Below, piece by piece: positions 8,563 through 15,065 of a stretch of 64,000 nucleotides of DNA. Numbering within the stretch: the first letter of the stretch is position 1; the number at the start of each line of letters is the position of its first letter. Source of the DNA: UBA12077 sp963665525 (GTDB lineage: Bacteria > Bacteroidota > Bacteroidia > Bacteroidales > UBA12077); NCBI GenBank assembly GCA_963665525.1, contig OY762280.1, positions 3,224,001-3,288,000 on the forward strand. Reading direction: 5' to 3'. The position numbers and the translations under genes are program-made. The notes below the pieces were generated by a model, which was not told the DNA's origin, searched no databases, and saw only the letters and a program-made list of their open reading frames with translations.

Positions 8563-9195
8563 TTAGAAAAAATAACTTAATTCTATCCCATAATCAAAAT
8601 TATATAATTTATAAACTTTATGAATAGAAATAAATGAACGTGCTATGCGAATTCCATACAAGATTTTCTCTTTTTTGTTTGTTGAGAATTTAATTGCTCC
8701 CAAAACTGAAAAATCATAGTCTTTAATCTGATCAAACAAAGAAATATCTTGCCTATAACTATAATCACTAATCATTTTTTCAGAATTTAATAGTTTGGCT
8801 ACAGCCACACCTAATTCTAAATAAATATACCTCTTATTTAATTTTGCTTTGTATCCCAAACAAAATGGCAATTCTGCGTAATCAAATTTTATGGTTTCAA
8901 AGTCTTGGACACCTTGGGTATTACTAAACTCATAAATACTTCCCTTTCGAATATATCGCAAATCAAACTTCCAATAAATTTTTTTAAGAAAATTTCGATT
9001 AATGGACACTCCAGCACTTATACCTCCTGTCCCCCAGATCGTACCATTCGAAGAATTATATAATACCTCGTTTTGTCCTTCAATATGAATTCCATTAAGT
9101 CCTATGAAGACACTTGCATCAAATCCTTTATTTTGGCAAAAACTTATATTAGAAATTAAGAATAAAAATGCTGCTATTTGAATTATCCTAATCAT
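8563..9195 (-). CDS. Outer-membrane beta-barrel protein
   Basis: 210 residues. A signal peptide (MIRIIQIAAFLFLISNISFCQ) is followed by alternating polar/aromatic strands ending in the terminal aromatic pattern IELSYFF expected of a protein inserted by the BAM machinery. The glycine-rich FIGLNGIHIEGQN and GTGGISAGVSI strands resemble the PorT or beta-barrel_2 group common in Bacteroidota. The cargo or partner is unknown. It is nine bases from the HEPN-like gene on the same strand, so the two could be co-transcribed, though their roles do not obviously fit. Confidence 0.75.
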   Translation of the reverse strand: MIRIIQIAAFLFLISNISFCQNKGFDASVFIGLNGIHIEGQNEVLYNSSNGTIWGTGGISAGVSINRNFLKKIYWKFDLRYIRKGSIYEFSNTQGVQDFETIKFDYAELPFCLGYKAKLNKRYIYLELGVAVAKLLNSEKMISDYSYRQDISLFDQIKDYDFSVLGAIKFSTNKKEKILYGIRIARSFISIHKVYKLYNFDYGIELSYFF

Positions 9196-9234
9196 TAATC
9201 AAATAACGTCCAGATAATCATTATATTTCGAGTA

Positions 9235-9432
9235 TTACAAATTTAAAATATGTTTAACTCTTCCTACTTCGCCAGAAGTTAATCTAACTTTTATTCCATG
9301 AGGATGATTTTTTGAATTAGTTAAAATATCCTTTACAATTCCTTCGGTTAACTTTCCGGTTCTTTGATCTTTCTTCAAAACAATCGAAACAGAGATTCCT
9401 GGTTTTATATTCAATCTATTTGTCCCTGTCAT
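9235..9432 (-). CDS. ywbE: YwbE family protein
   Basis: 65 residues. The sequence MTGTNRLNIKPGISVSIVLK, then RTGKLTEGIVKDILTNS and HPHGIKVRL, closely follows the YwbE (DUF2196) family, a short all-beta protein found in Bacillus and many Bacteroidota. Function is not established; the small barrel-like fold with basic residues would suit nucleic-acid binding, but this is a guess. Its start codon overlaps the stop of the upstream nucleoid-associated protein gene by one base, so the two are translationally coupled. Confidence 0.85.
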   Translation of the reverse strand: MTGTNRLNIKPGISVSIVLKKDQRTGKLTEGIVKDILTNSKNHPHGIKVRLTSGEVGRVKHILNL

Positions 9433-10475
9433 TATTTTTCTTCATTAAAAAATACCTGGTAATAATTCATTCCCGATTTTTCATCAAACCCTTTAGCAAT
9501 ATAATCGCGGTTGCCATGAACGTAGATATGAAAATTCTTATCCAATTTAATAACACTCTTCATTACGCGAGATTGCTTTTTTACTGCACTATCAGAAATC
9601 TCAAACTCATTGCTTATTTGAATCTCATTTTCCGATTCGTAAACTTTTTTATAACTATTAAAACTCTCAATTAAATCTTTATCCTCTATCACCTGCTCCG
9701 AAAAATCTTCTAGCTGAAAATTATCTGCTTCTTTAAAAAACTTCTTCGATTTATTAAGCATATCAACCTGATCAGCTTTTGTAATCTCGTACTCATTTGG
9801 CATTTCCTTCACAACAAAATCCTTGTACATTTTCATTACATTCTCGGTATGGTAATATTCATCTTCGCGTTGTTTTACTTTTAAAAAATCATCAATCCAA
9901 TAACGAGCATCTTCTCCTTTATTAATTTTATCGACCGAAGTAATAACAAAACCATTTTCTTTTTCAAGGTTTAAGATGAGGCAACCTTTATCAAGCTTTT
10001 TAATATCAACACCTTGTTCGCTTTCTATAGCAAAATTCTCTTGTGTAGGATAAACTTTTAAAAAAGTTTCTCTTGTTTCTGATTTAAACAATCCAATAGC
10101 ATCAACTACATCATGATTCAATTGAACATCTTGAAAATATACTGTATAAAACTCTCCTCCATTGATGTTTGGATGAGTAGAATTCTCATACAGATGCTTT
10201 GCAAGATTTACAGATTGATCATAAATCTTTTCAGAATCTTCAAACACCTGCGATACATAATGATAAACTTCGTTCAGATTTAAATCAGATTCGTGATAGA
10301 AATTAAAAAACTCATTCGATTTAAATGGTGTTAAAAAGTAGGTAGCAAGAAGTTCTTTTATCTGATCATCTATCTTTAAAGTATCTTTCGACAATCGAAT
10401 ATTCTCATCGTTATATTTACTTCCAACTTTGTGTAAAACCAAGTTATCTATTACAGTATCAGAAAATAAAAGCAT
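9432..10475 (-). CDS. Nucleoid-associated protein, NdpA/YejK (37 kDa) family
   Basis: 347 residues from the ATG at 10475 (MLLFSDTVIDNLVLHKVG). The N-terminal segment placing LVLHKVGSKYNDE and the later GCLILNLEKENGFVITSVDK match the NA37/NdpA nucleoid-associated family. The open frame continues 68 codons upstream, but that part would be translated from a 20-bp perfect transcription-terminator hairpin and has no protein-like composition, so I rejected it. The protein is soluble and acidic-rich in the C-terminal half (EDFSEQVIEDKDLIE). It overlaps ywbE by one base. Family members bind DNA non-specifically; the physiological role is unclear. Confidence 0.8.
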   Translation of the reverse strand: MLLFSDTVIDNLVLHKVGSKYNDENIRLSKDTLKIDDQIKELLATYFLTPFKSNEFFNFYHESDLNLNEVYHYVSQVFEDSEKIYDQSVNLAKHLYENSTHPNINGGEFYTVYFQDVQLNHDVVDAIGLFKSETRETFLKVYPTQENFAIESEQGVDIKKLDKGCLILNLEKENGFVITSVDKINKGEDARYWIDDFLKVKQREDEYYHTENVMKMYKDFVVKEMPNEYEITKADQVDMLNKSKKFFKEADNFQLEDFSEQVIEDKDLIESFNSYKKVYESENEIQISNEFEISDSAVKKQSRVMKSVIKLDKNFHIYVHGNRDYIAKGFDEKSGMNYYQVFFNEEK

Positions 10476-10598
10476 AATATATATATTTGAATTGTGGCAT
10501 AAAGATAAGTTATTAAAGCAAATATCCCCAGGCAACCACACCCGAGGATATTCTAAATTATATTTCGGAAATCGAAATATAACCTGCTGCAAAGATAA

Positions 10599-10644
10599 TA
10601 AATATTTTAAGGGATGTCGCAACTGACATCCCTTAAAATATTTA
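10599..10644 (-). terminator. Perfect 20-bp hairpin terminator
   Basis: Arms at 10599-10618 and 10625-10644 are exact reverse complements with a six-base loop. The stem has a GGGATGTC core with AT-rich outer pairs. It starts nine bases past the stop of the zinc-ribbon gene (read leftwards) and separates it from the NdpA-ywbE pair, which must therefore have its own promoter between about 10476 and 10598. The 3 prime end is AT-rich rather than a pure U-run. Confidence 0.75.
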
Positions 10645-10653
10645 TAAAATGAC

Positions 10654-11070
10654 CTACAACAAATTTTTATACTTATCACAGAGCTTAAAATAGTCTATGT
10701 ATTCATCAGAATCTTTGCCTGCTTTTTCAATAGATTTACTTGTAATTTTATACGTACAATGTTTACCTGCAATCCCTGAAAAGAAAATTTCATATTGATC
10801 AGCATGTTGGTCCACTAAAATAATTCGAACAAGATGCTTATTTACATCCGAAGCAGCAAGATTTTTATGACACATAGGGCAAAGAAAATCGACTTCTTCA
10901 CCTTCTTCAATTTTAAAACTGTGATGCACTTTACTTGTATAGTCACCAATCTTAGGATCCAAAAGAATAATTCCTGTTTTATTATCCTTCTTTCTTACAG
11001 CAGCAAAAATGATATGCCCTGCAACCATCATGTGCCCTTCACAATGAGGGCAAATAAATTCATTGAACAT
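10654..11070 (-). CDS. Two-CxxC zinc-ribbon-like protein, unknown function
   Basis: 138 residues with C7-P-H-C10 (FICPHCEGHM) and a second C-P-M-C pair near residue 90 (FLCPMCHKNL), together able to bind one zinc ion in a ribbon. The intervening strand-rich part (HHSFKIEEGEEVDF) and the C-terminal helix (EYIDYFKLCDKYKNLL) are unlike anything I can name. It is soluble with no signal peptide. It is transcribed alone, ended by the strong hairpin at 10599-10644. Conserved Bacteroidota proteins of this size and layout exist, but I cannot assign a role. Confidence 0.6.
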   Translation of the reverse strand: MFNEFICPHCEGHMMVAGHIIFAAVRKKDNKTGIILLDPKIGDYTSKVHHSFKIEEGEEVDFLCPMCHKNLAASDVNKHLVRIILVDQHADQYEIFFSGIAGKHCTYKITSKSIEKAGKDSDEYIDYFKLCDKYKNLL

Positions 11071-11130
11071 GGCCTACCCTCCATTGTTTAACCCTATAAT
11101 ATACGAAATTATCCGATGAATTTCAAGTAG

Positions 11131-11964
11131 TTAAAGTAACGTGAATGTTTCTTTAAGCCTTACTCCTTTTTCTGTTTTATGTACAATAGCACACTCATTA
11201 TATAAATCATGCTGAAAAAATAAAGTGTAATTATTTGCTACCGCTTCATTTAAAAAGTCTTCTTTTTCTTTTAACATCTTCATTGGGTAAACATCGTAAG
11301 CCATATTCCAAACTAAAGGAATATGAGCTGTAGAAGGAATTAAATCGGCCATAAAAACCATGGTTCTTTCTCCTGTATTTATAAATGGAATAATTTGCCC
11401 TACAGTATGTCCATCATATAGGCGAAGATTAATTCCTGGATACAATTCAGTATTGTTCTCAATAAATCTTAACTGCCCACTTTCAAACATAGGCATCAGG
11501 TTCTCTTCAAGAAATGCTGCTCCTTCTTGTTTATTTGGTTTCATTGCCCATGCCCAGTGTGGTTTACTTACCCAGTAATTTGCATTTCTAAATGTCATTT
11601 CAAATCCTGATTTATCCTGATTATATTTTACACAACCTCCACAGTGATCTGCATGTAAATGTGTTAAAATAACATCAGTAACATCATCAAAATGATATCC
11701 ATGCTTACTAAGAGCTCCTTCCAGACCATCGCCTCCGTTTAAATAAACATGACTAAAATATTTCTTCGATTGTTTATCGCCATATCCTGTATCTATTAAA
11801 ATAACGCGTTCTCCCGTATCAATTAAAAGAGAACGTAAGGCCCAGTTACAAAGATTATTTTCATCAGCAGGATATTTATTCTGCCACAACACTTTTGGTA
11901 CAACTCCAAACATGGCTCCACCATCGATCTTAAAATTTGTTATATGTATAGGAAATAGTTTCAT
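11131..11964 (-). CDS. MBL-fold metallo-hydrolase
   Basis: 277 residues with the metallo-beta-lactamase signature THLHADHCGG (HxHxDH) near residue 103, an earlier LIDTGYGDKQ Asp loop, a later histidine in DGHTVGQ and an Asp in MADLIPSTAHIP. These supply a two-metal hydrolytic site. The layout is that of the AHL-lactonase/alkylsulfatase-like general MBL group; the substrate is not predictable. No signal peptide, hence cytoplasmic. It is divergent from the mpl-like gene with 64 bp between starts. Confidence 0.85.
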   Translation of the reverse strand: MKLFPIHITNFKIDGGAMFGVVPKVLWQNKYPADENNLCNWALRSLLIDTGERVILIDTGYGDKQSKKYFSHVYLNGGDGLEGALSKHGYHFDDVTDVILTHLHADHCGGCVKYNQDKSGFEMTFRNANYWVSKPHWAWAMKPNKQEGAAFLEENLMPMFESGQLRFIENNTELYPGINLRLYDGHTVGQIIPFINTGERTMVFMADLIPSTAHIPLVWNMAYDVYPMKMLKEKEDFLNEAVANNYTLFFQHDLYNECAIVHKTEKGVRLKETFTLL

Positions 11965-11971
11965 AACTCAG

Positions 11972-12003
11972 TTTATTTATTCTTATTATTCTTTTTATCT
12001 TCA
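11972..12003 (+). promoter_or_regulatory. Probable Bacteroidota-type promoter of the mpl-like gene
   Basis: TTTA at 11972-11975, a 20-base spacer, then TATCTTCA at 11996-12003, one base off TAnnTTTG at each element. It predicts a start about 20 bases before the ATG at 12029. Weaker than the exact matches elsewhere in the window. Confidence 0.4.
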
Positions 12004-12028
12004 CGTCATAAAAATACAAAAATAGCAA

Positions 12029-13390
12029 ATGAAAGTTCATTTTATTGCAATTGGTGGAAGTGCGATGCACAATTTAGCCATAAGTCTCTGTAAAAAAGGT
12101 TATGAAGTAAGCGGTTCAGATGATGAAATTTTTGAACCTTCAAAAACGCGATTAAAAAAATATAATATACTACCCAAAAATATCGGATGGAATCCAAATC
12201 ATATCACTACAGATATAGATGCTGTGATACTGGGGATGCACGCAAGGGAAGATAATCCTGAATTGATTAAAGCGAGAGCACTAAACTTAAAAATATATTC
12301 ATATCCTGAATATTTATATGAACAAACCAAAAATAAAATGCGTGTAGTTATTGGAGGTAGCCATGGAAAAACCACCATTACATCCATGATAATGCATGTT
12401 TTAAAGTTCCACCATAAGAATTTTGATTATATGGTTGGAGCTCAAATAGAAGGTTTTGAAACGATGGTTAGTCTTTCTGAAGATGCTCCAATAGCTGTTT
12501 TTGAGGGTGACGAATATTTATCATCACCCATTGATCGTCGACCTAAGTTCCATTTATATCAACCACACATTGCACTTATAAGCGGTATAGCATGGGATCA
12601 CATCAATGTTTTCCCAACTTTCGAAAATTATAAAGAACAATTCAGCATTTTTATAAATAAAATAGAACCAAACGGAAGTCTCTTTTATTGCGAAAAAGAT
12701 CAAATACTTGTTGATGTTGTTCAAAAATCCAATAATGACATTAATAAAGTTGGATACAATTCGCATCAGTATATTAAGAAAAACGATAAAACATATTTAA
12801 TACATAATAATTCAGAAGTACCGTTGCATGTTTTTGGTGACCATAATCTCCAAAATATAAGTGGAGCTAAACTAGTTTGTAACAAACTAGGATTAAGCGA
12901 CGATGAATTTTATACTGCAATCGCTGAATTTAAAGGAGCAGCTAAACGTTTGGAAACTCTTGCTGAAAATAATGATACAATTATTTTTAGAGACTTTGCT
13001 CATTCTCCTTCAAAATTAAGCGCAACTGTTCATGCTGTAAAAGAACAATTTAAAGAAAGAGAACTTATAGCTATTATGGAACTTCACACTTTTAGTAGTT
13101 TAAACCTTAACTTTCTAAATGAATATAATGGATCAATGGATAAAGCTGATCAAGCAATCGTATATTATAATCCTGAAGTAATTAAACATAAAAAACTAGC
13201 TCCTATATCAAAAGATCAAGTGAAAAGCTCATTTCAAAATAATCAGCTTATCGTTTTTACAGAGCAAGAAGAGCTTTTACAATATATTCAAGGTATTCAT
13301 CTTAGCAATAAAAACCTATTGTTAATGAGCAGTGGTAATTTTTCCAGAATTGATCTAAAAAATTTGGCTGAAAATTTATTAAAATCATAG
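12029..13390 (+). CDS. mpl: UDP-N-acetylmuramate:L-alanyl-gamma-D-glutamyl-meso-diaminopimelate ligase-like Mur ligase
   Basis: 453 residues. It shows the Rossmann-like N-terminus FIAIGGSAMHNLAISL, the Mur ligase P-loop GGSHGKTTITSM near residue 108, a metal-binding FEGDEYLSSPID and the central HINVFPTFENYKEQF that is typical of Mpl rather than MurC. The C-terminal domain has FRDFAHSPSKLSATV. Mpl attaches recovered murein tripeptide to UDP-MurNAc in the cytoplasm, so it belongs to peptidoglycan recycling. Presence of DapD in this window fits a meso-DAP wall. No terminator is seen after it. Confidence 0.88.
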   Translation: MKVHFIAIGGSAMHNLAISLCKKGYEVSGSDDEIFEPSKTRLKKYNILPKNIGWNPNHITTDIDAVILGMHAREDNPELIKARALNLKIYSYPEYLYEQTKNKMRVVIGGSHGKTTITSMIMHVLKFHHKNFDYMVGAQIEGFETMVSLSEDAPIAVFEGDEYLSSPIDRRPKFHLYQPHIALISGIAWDHINVFPTFENYKEQFSIFINKIEPNGSLFYCEKDQILVDVVQKSNNDINKVGYNSHQYIKKNDKTYLIHNNSEVPLHVFGDHNLQNISGAKLVCNKLGLSDDEFYTAIAEFKGAAKRLETLAENNDTIIFRDFAHSPSKLSATVHAVKEQFKERELIAIMELHTFSSLNLNFLNEYNGSMDKADQAIVYYNPEVIKHKKLAPISKDQVKSSFQNNQLIVFTEQEELLQYIQGIHLSNKNLLLMSSGNFSRIDLKNLAENLLKS

Positions 13391-13563
13391 TTTTTGATTT
13401 GGTAAATTCAAAATCTTTTCTTTTTTTTGCTGCTCGAAATTTTCGAACAAGTACTTTGATATCGTGGTGAACTTAGTTGACAATGAAGAAATAAGATTTT
13501 TAATATTCATTTTCAGTTAATTATAAAAAAGATAAAAAAAACGCATATTTTTTTAAAAAAATA

Positions 13564-13594
13564 TTTGCAGGAATAAAAAAATCATTTACTTTTG
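13564..13594 (+). promoter_or_regulatory. Exact Bacteroidota promoter for tRNA-Glu and rpsT
   Basis: TTTG at 13564-13567, a spacer of 19 bases, then TACTTTTG at 13587-13594, an exact match to the -33 TTTG / -7 TAnnTTTG consensus. Transcription should start near 13601, about 20 bases before the mature tRNA. The rest of the 231-base gap after the mpl-like gene shows only AT-rich sequence. Confidence 0.85.
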
Positions 13595-13621
13595 CACCAC
13601 CAAGTTTGAGACTTGAAATTT

Positions 13622-13693
13622 GGTCCGTTCGTCTAGGGGTTAGGACGCCAGGTTTTCATCCTGGTAACAGGGGTTCGATTCCCCTACGGACTA
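13622..13693 (+). tRNA. tRNA-Glu(TTC)
   Basis: A full cloverleaf: acceptor GGTCCGT (13622-13628) pairs with ACGGACT (13686-13692), D-arm GTCT...GGAC, anticodon stem CCAGG/CCTGG around loop TTTTCAT with anticodon TTC, and T-arm AGGGG-TTCGATT-CCCCT. Discriminator base A at 13693; CCA is not encoded. It lies 30 bases upstream of rpsT and shares its promoter. Confidence 0.97.
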
Positions 13694-13723
13694 CTAAAAA
13701 ATTAATAAGATAACGGAGAAATT

Positions 13724-13975
13724 ATGGCAAACCATAAGTCAGCAGAGAAAAGAGCAAGACAAAGTGAAAAATTAAGAATTCACAACAAGTATTTCGCTAG
13801 ATCTACTCGTAATGCAATTAAAGTATTACGTAACACAACTGATAAAGCTGAAGCTACTGCATTGTTACCAAAAGTTTCTTCAATGCTTGATAAATTAGCA
13901 AAGAAGAATATTATTCATGCTAACAAAGCAGCTAATTTAAAGTCTAGCTTAACATTACATGTAAACAAGCTTTAA
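13724..13975 (+). CDS. rpsT: 30S ribosomal protein S20
   Basis: 83 residues, highly basic, with the S20 start MANHKSAEKRARQSEKLRIHN and the second helical half KLAKKNIIHANKAANLKSSL. It binds 16S rRNA early in 30S assembly. Length matches the family. It follows tRNA-Glu at 30 bases and is followed by an intrinsic terminator, so the tRNA and the protein form a compact two-gene transcript. There is no clear Shine-Dalgarno sequence before the ATG, as usual in this phylum. Confidence 0.97.
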   Translation: MANHKSAEKRARQSEKLRIHNKYFARSTRNAIKVLRNTTDKAEATALLPKVSSMLDKLAKKNIIHANKAANLKSSLTLHVNKL

Positions 13976-13993
13976 AAAAACTTAAATACAAGC

Positions 13994-14024
13994 AAAGCCT
14001 TTCTTCAATGAAGAAAGGCTTTTT
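13994..14024 (+). terminator. Intrinsic terminator after rpsT
   Basis: Arms 13994-14006 (AAAGCCTTTCTTC) and 14010-14022 are perfect complements with a three-base loop, followed by a T-run. It ends the tRNA-Glu-rpsT transcript. Confidence 0.9.
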
Positions 14025-14074
14025 TGTTATGAGTATTTTTTTACCTTTATTCACTTATATAATTGATTAAAATT

Positions 14075-14656
14075 ATGGTATCAAAAATAAGTGTTTTCTG
14101 TGCCTCAAGTCATAAAGTAGAACAGAAATATTTCGATGTTGCCGAACGTTTGGCAAAAACTTTAGCAAAAAATAATATTACTACGGTTTATGGTGGAGGA
14201 GCTGTAGGTTTAATGGGTAAACTTGCTGACATAGCCATGCAAGAAAATGGAGAAGTTATTGGTATTATACCAAAATTTATGGTTGAAGTTGAATGGGCAC
14301 ATAAAAATATTACCAAGCTCATTGAAGTTAAAGATATGCATGAGCGTAAGAAAAAACTTATTGAAGATGTTGATGCGATCGTTATTCTACCAGGAGGATC
14401 AGGAACTTTAGAAGAAGCCATGGAGGTAATAACACTTAAAAGATTGGGTAAATTTACAAAGCCAATAATATTAGTTAACACTGACGGATTCTATGATCAC
14501 CTATTTCAATTATTTGATAAAATGATTGAAGAAAAATTTATGAGAGAAGAGCACCGAGGGATATGGCAATCAGTAAATACACCAGAAGAAATTATTGATG
14601 CCATACATCAAGCTCCTATTTGGGATGAATCAATGATCAATATTGCTGCAGTTTAA
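14075..14656 (+). CDS. LOG family / TIGR00730 Rossmann-fold protein (nucleotide 5'-monophosphate phosphoribohydrolase-like)
   Basis: 193 residues from the ATG at 14075. The glycine-rich VYGGGAVGLMGKLAD near residue 43 and the PGGSGTLEEAMEV motif near 107 are the signature of LOG proteins, with the E of GTLEE being catalytic. Characterised members release cytokinin bases or cleave nucleoside monophosphates to base and ribose 5-phosphate. The in-frame TTG four codons earlier is less likely than the ATG. An intrinsic terminator follows the gene immediately. Confidence 0.9.
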   Translation: MVSKISVFCASSHKVEQKYFDVAERLAKTLAKNNITTVYGGGAVGLMGKLADIAMQENGEVIGIIPKFMVEVEWAHKNITKLIEVKDMHERKKKLIEDVDAIVILPGGSGTLEEAMEVITLKRLGKFTKPIILVNTDGFYDHLFQLFDKMIEEKFMREEHRGIWQSVNTPEEIIDAIHQAPIWDESMINIAAV

Positions 14657-14665
14657 TTCTAAGAT

Positions 14666-14692
14666 AAAAAATCAGGCAGATTTTGATTTTTT
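14666..14692 (+). terminator. Intrinsic terminator after the LOG gene
   Basis: AAAAAATCA (14666-14674) pairs with TGATTTTTT (14684-14692) across a nine-base loop, ten bases after the stop codon. It abuts the left end of the GIY-YIG cassette exactly, so the cassette may have inserted right behind it. Confidence 0.65.
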
Positions 14693-14716
14693 GTCATTCC
14701 TGCGAATGCAGGAATC
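14693..14716. repeat. Left palindrome of the GIY-YIG cassette
   Basis: ATTCCTGC (14696-14703) and GCAGGAAT (14708-14715) form an 8-bp perfect stem with a GAAT loop, with GTC and C flanks. It lies nine bases before the ATG of the GIY-YIG frame. Confidence 0.75.
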
Positions 14717-14724
14717 TTTTTAAT

Positions 14725-15006
14725 ATGAAATACTATCTCTACATTATTACAAATAAAAATAACACCGTTCTCTACCTTGGTGTTACTAATAATTTGAAAC
14801 GTAGAATTATTGAACATAAAAATGGTACTAATGATGGTTTTTCAAAAAAATATAATTGCAATAAACTAATATGATTTGAAGAATTCTCTGACATTAAGTT
14901 TGCTATTGAAAAAGAAAAGAAGATGAAAAAGTGGAAACGAGAGTTCAAAGAAAACTTAATAAATGAAAAGAATCCTAATTGGGATGATTTATTTCAGTAT
15001 TTATAA
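14725..15006 (+). pseudogene. GIY-YIG nuclease family gene broken by an in-frame TGA
   Basis: From the ATG at 14725 the frame encodes MKYYLYIITNKNNTVLYLGV, then TNNLKRRIIEHKNG, the standard start of the short GIY-YIG (UvrC N-terminal-like) family: paired Tyr residues, catalytic Arg and Glu region. At codon 50 (14872-14874) a TGA interrupts it, exactly where relatives have an aromatic residue before FEEF. The same frame continues intact as FEEFSDIKFAIEKEKKMKKW and on to a TAA at 15004-15006, giving about 93 codons, the usual full length. One nonsense base change therefore inactivates an otherwise well kept gene, pointing to recent loss. Confidence 0.85.
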
Positions 15007-15007
15007 A

Positions 15008-15048
15008 GATTCCGGTATTCTTCCTCAAAAGGAAGAACCCGGAATGAC
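15008..15048. repeat. Right palindrome of the GIY-YIG cassette
   Basis: Outer arms ATTCCGG (15009-15015) and CCGGAAT (15039-15045), inner arms TTCTTCC (15018-15024) and GGAAGAA (15031-15037), loop of six bases. It begins directly after the pseudogene stop and ends with GGAATGAC, the reverse complement of the left boundary. Confidence 0.7.
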
Positions 15049-15065
15049 CCCAATATGTTAAAATT

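Larger units (their letters stand above)
14693..15048. mobile_element. Small GIY-YIG cassette with mirrored palindromic ends
   Basis: A 356-base unit bounded by GTCATTCC (14693-14700) and its exact reverse complement GGAATGAC (15041-15048). Each end is itself a hairpin: the left reads GTCATTCC...GGAATC and the right GATTCC...GGAATGAC, so the two ends are inverted copies of one palindromic element with different centres. Between them is only the GIY-YIG reading frame. Very similar GTCATTCC-type palindromes are scattered in many bacterial genomes, for example the dRS3-like repeats of Neisseria (established, from memory). That it moves as a unit is inference. Confidence 0.5.

Noticed and set aside
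8008..9195. HEPN-like gene with its neighbour as a toxin-antitoxin pair
   Set aside because: The adjacent gene is an outer-membrane barrel, not an MNT or other antitoxin.
10476..10679. 68-codon N-terminal extension of the NdpA-like gene
   Set aside because: It would be translated through the 20-bp terminator hairpin and has no protein-like character; the ATG at 10475 begins the recognisable family sequence.
14872..14874. TGA in the GIY-YIG frame read as tryptophan or selenocysteine
   Set aside because: TGA is a normal stop in this genome (RF2 is present and uses it), and no selenocysteine element is seen; a nonsense mutation is simpler.
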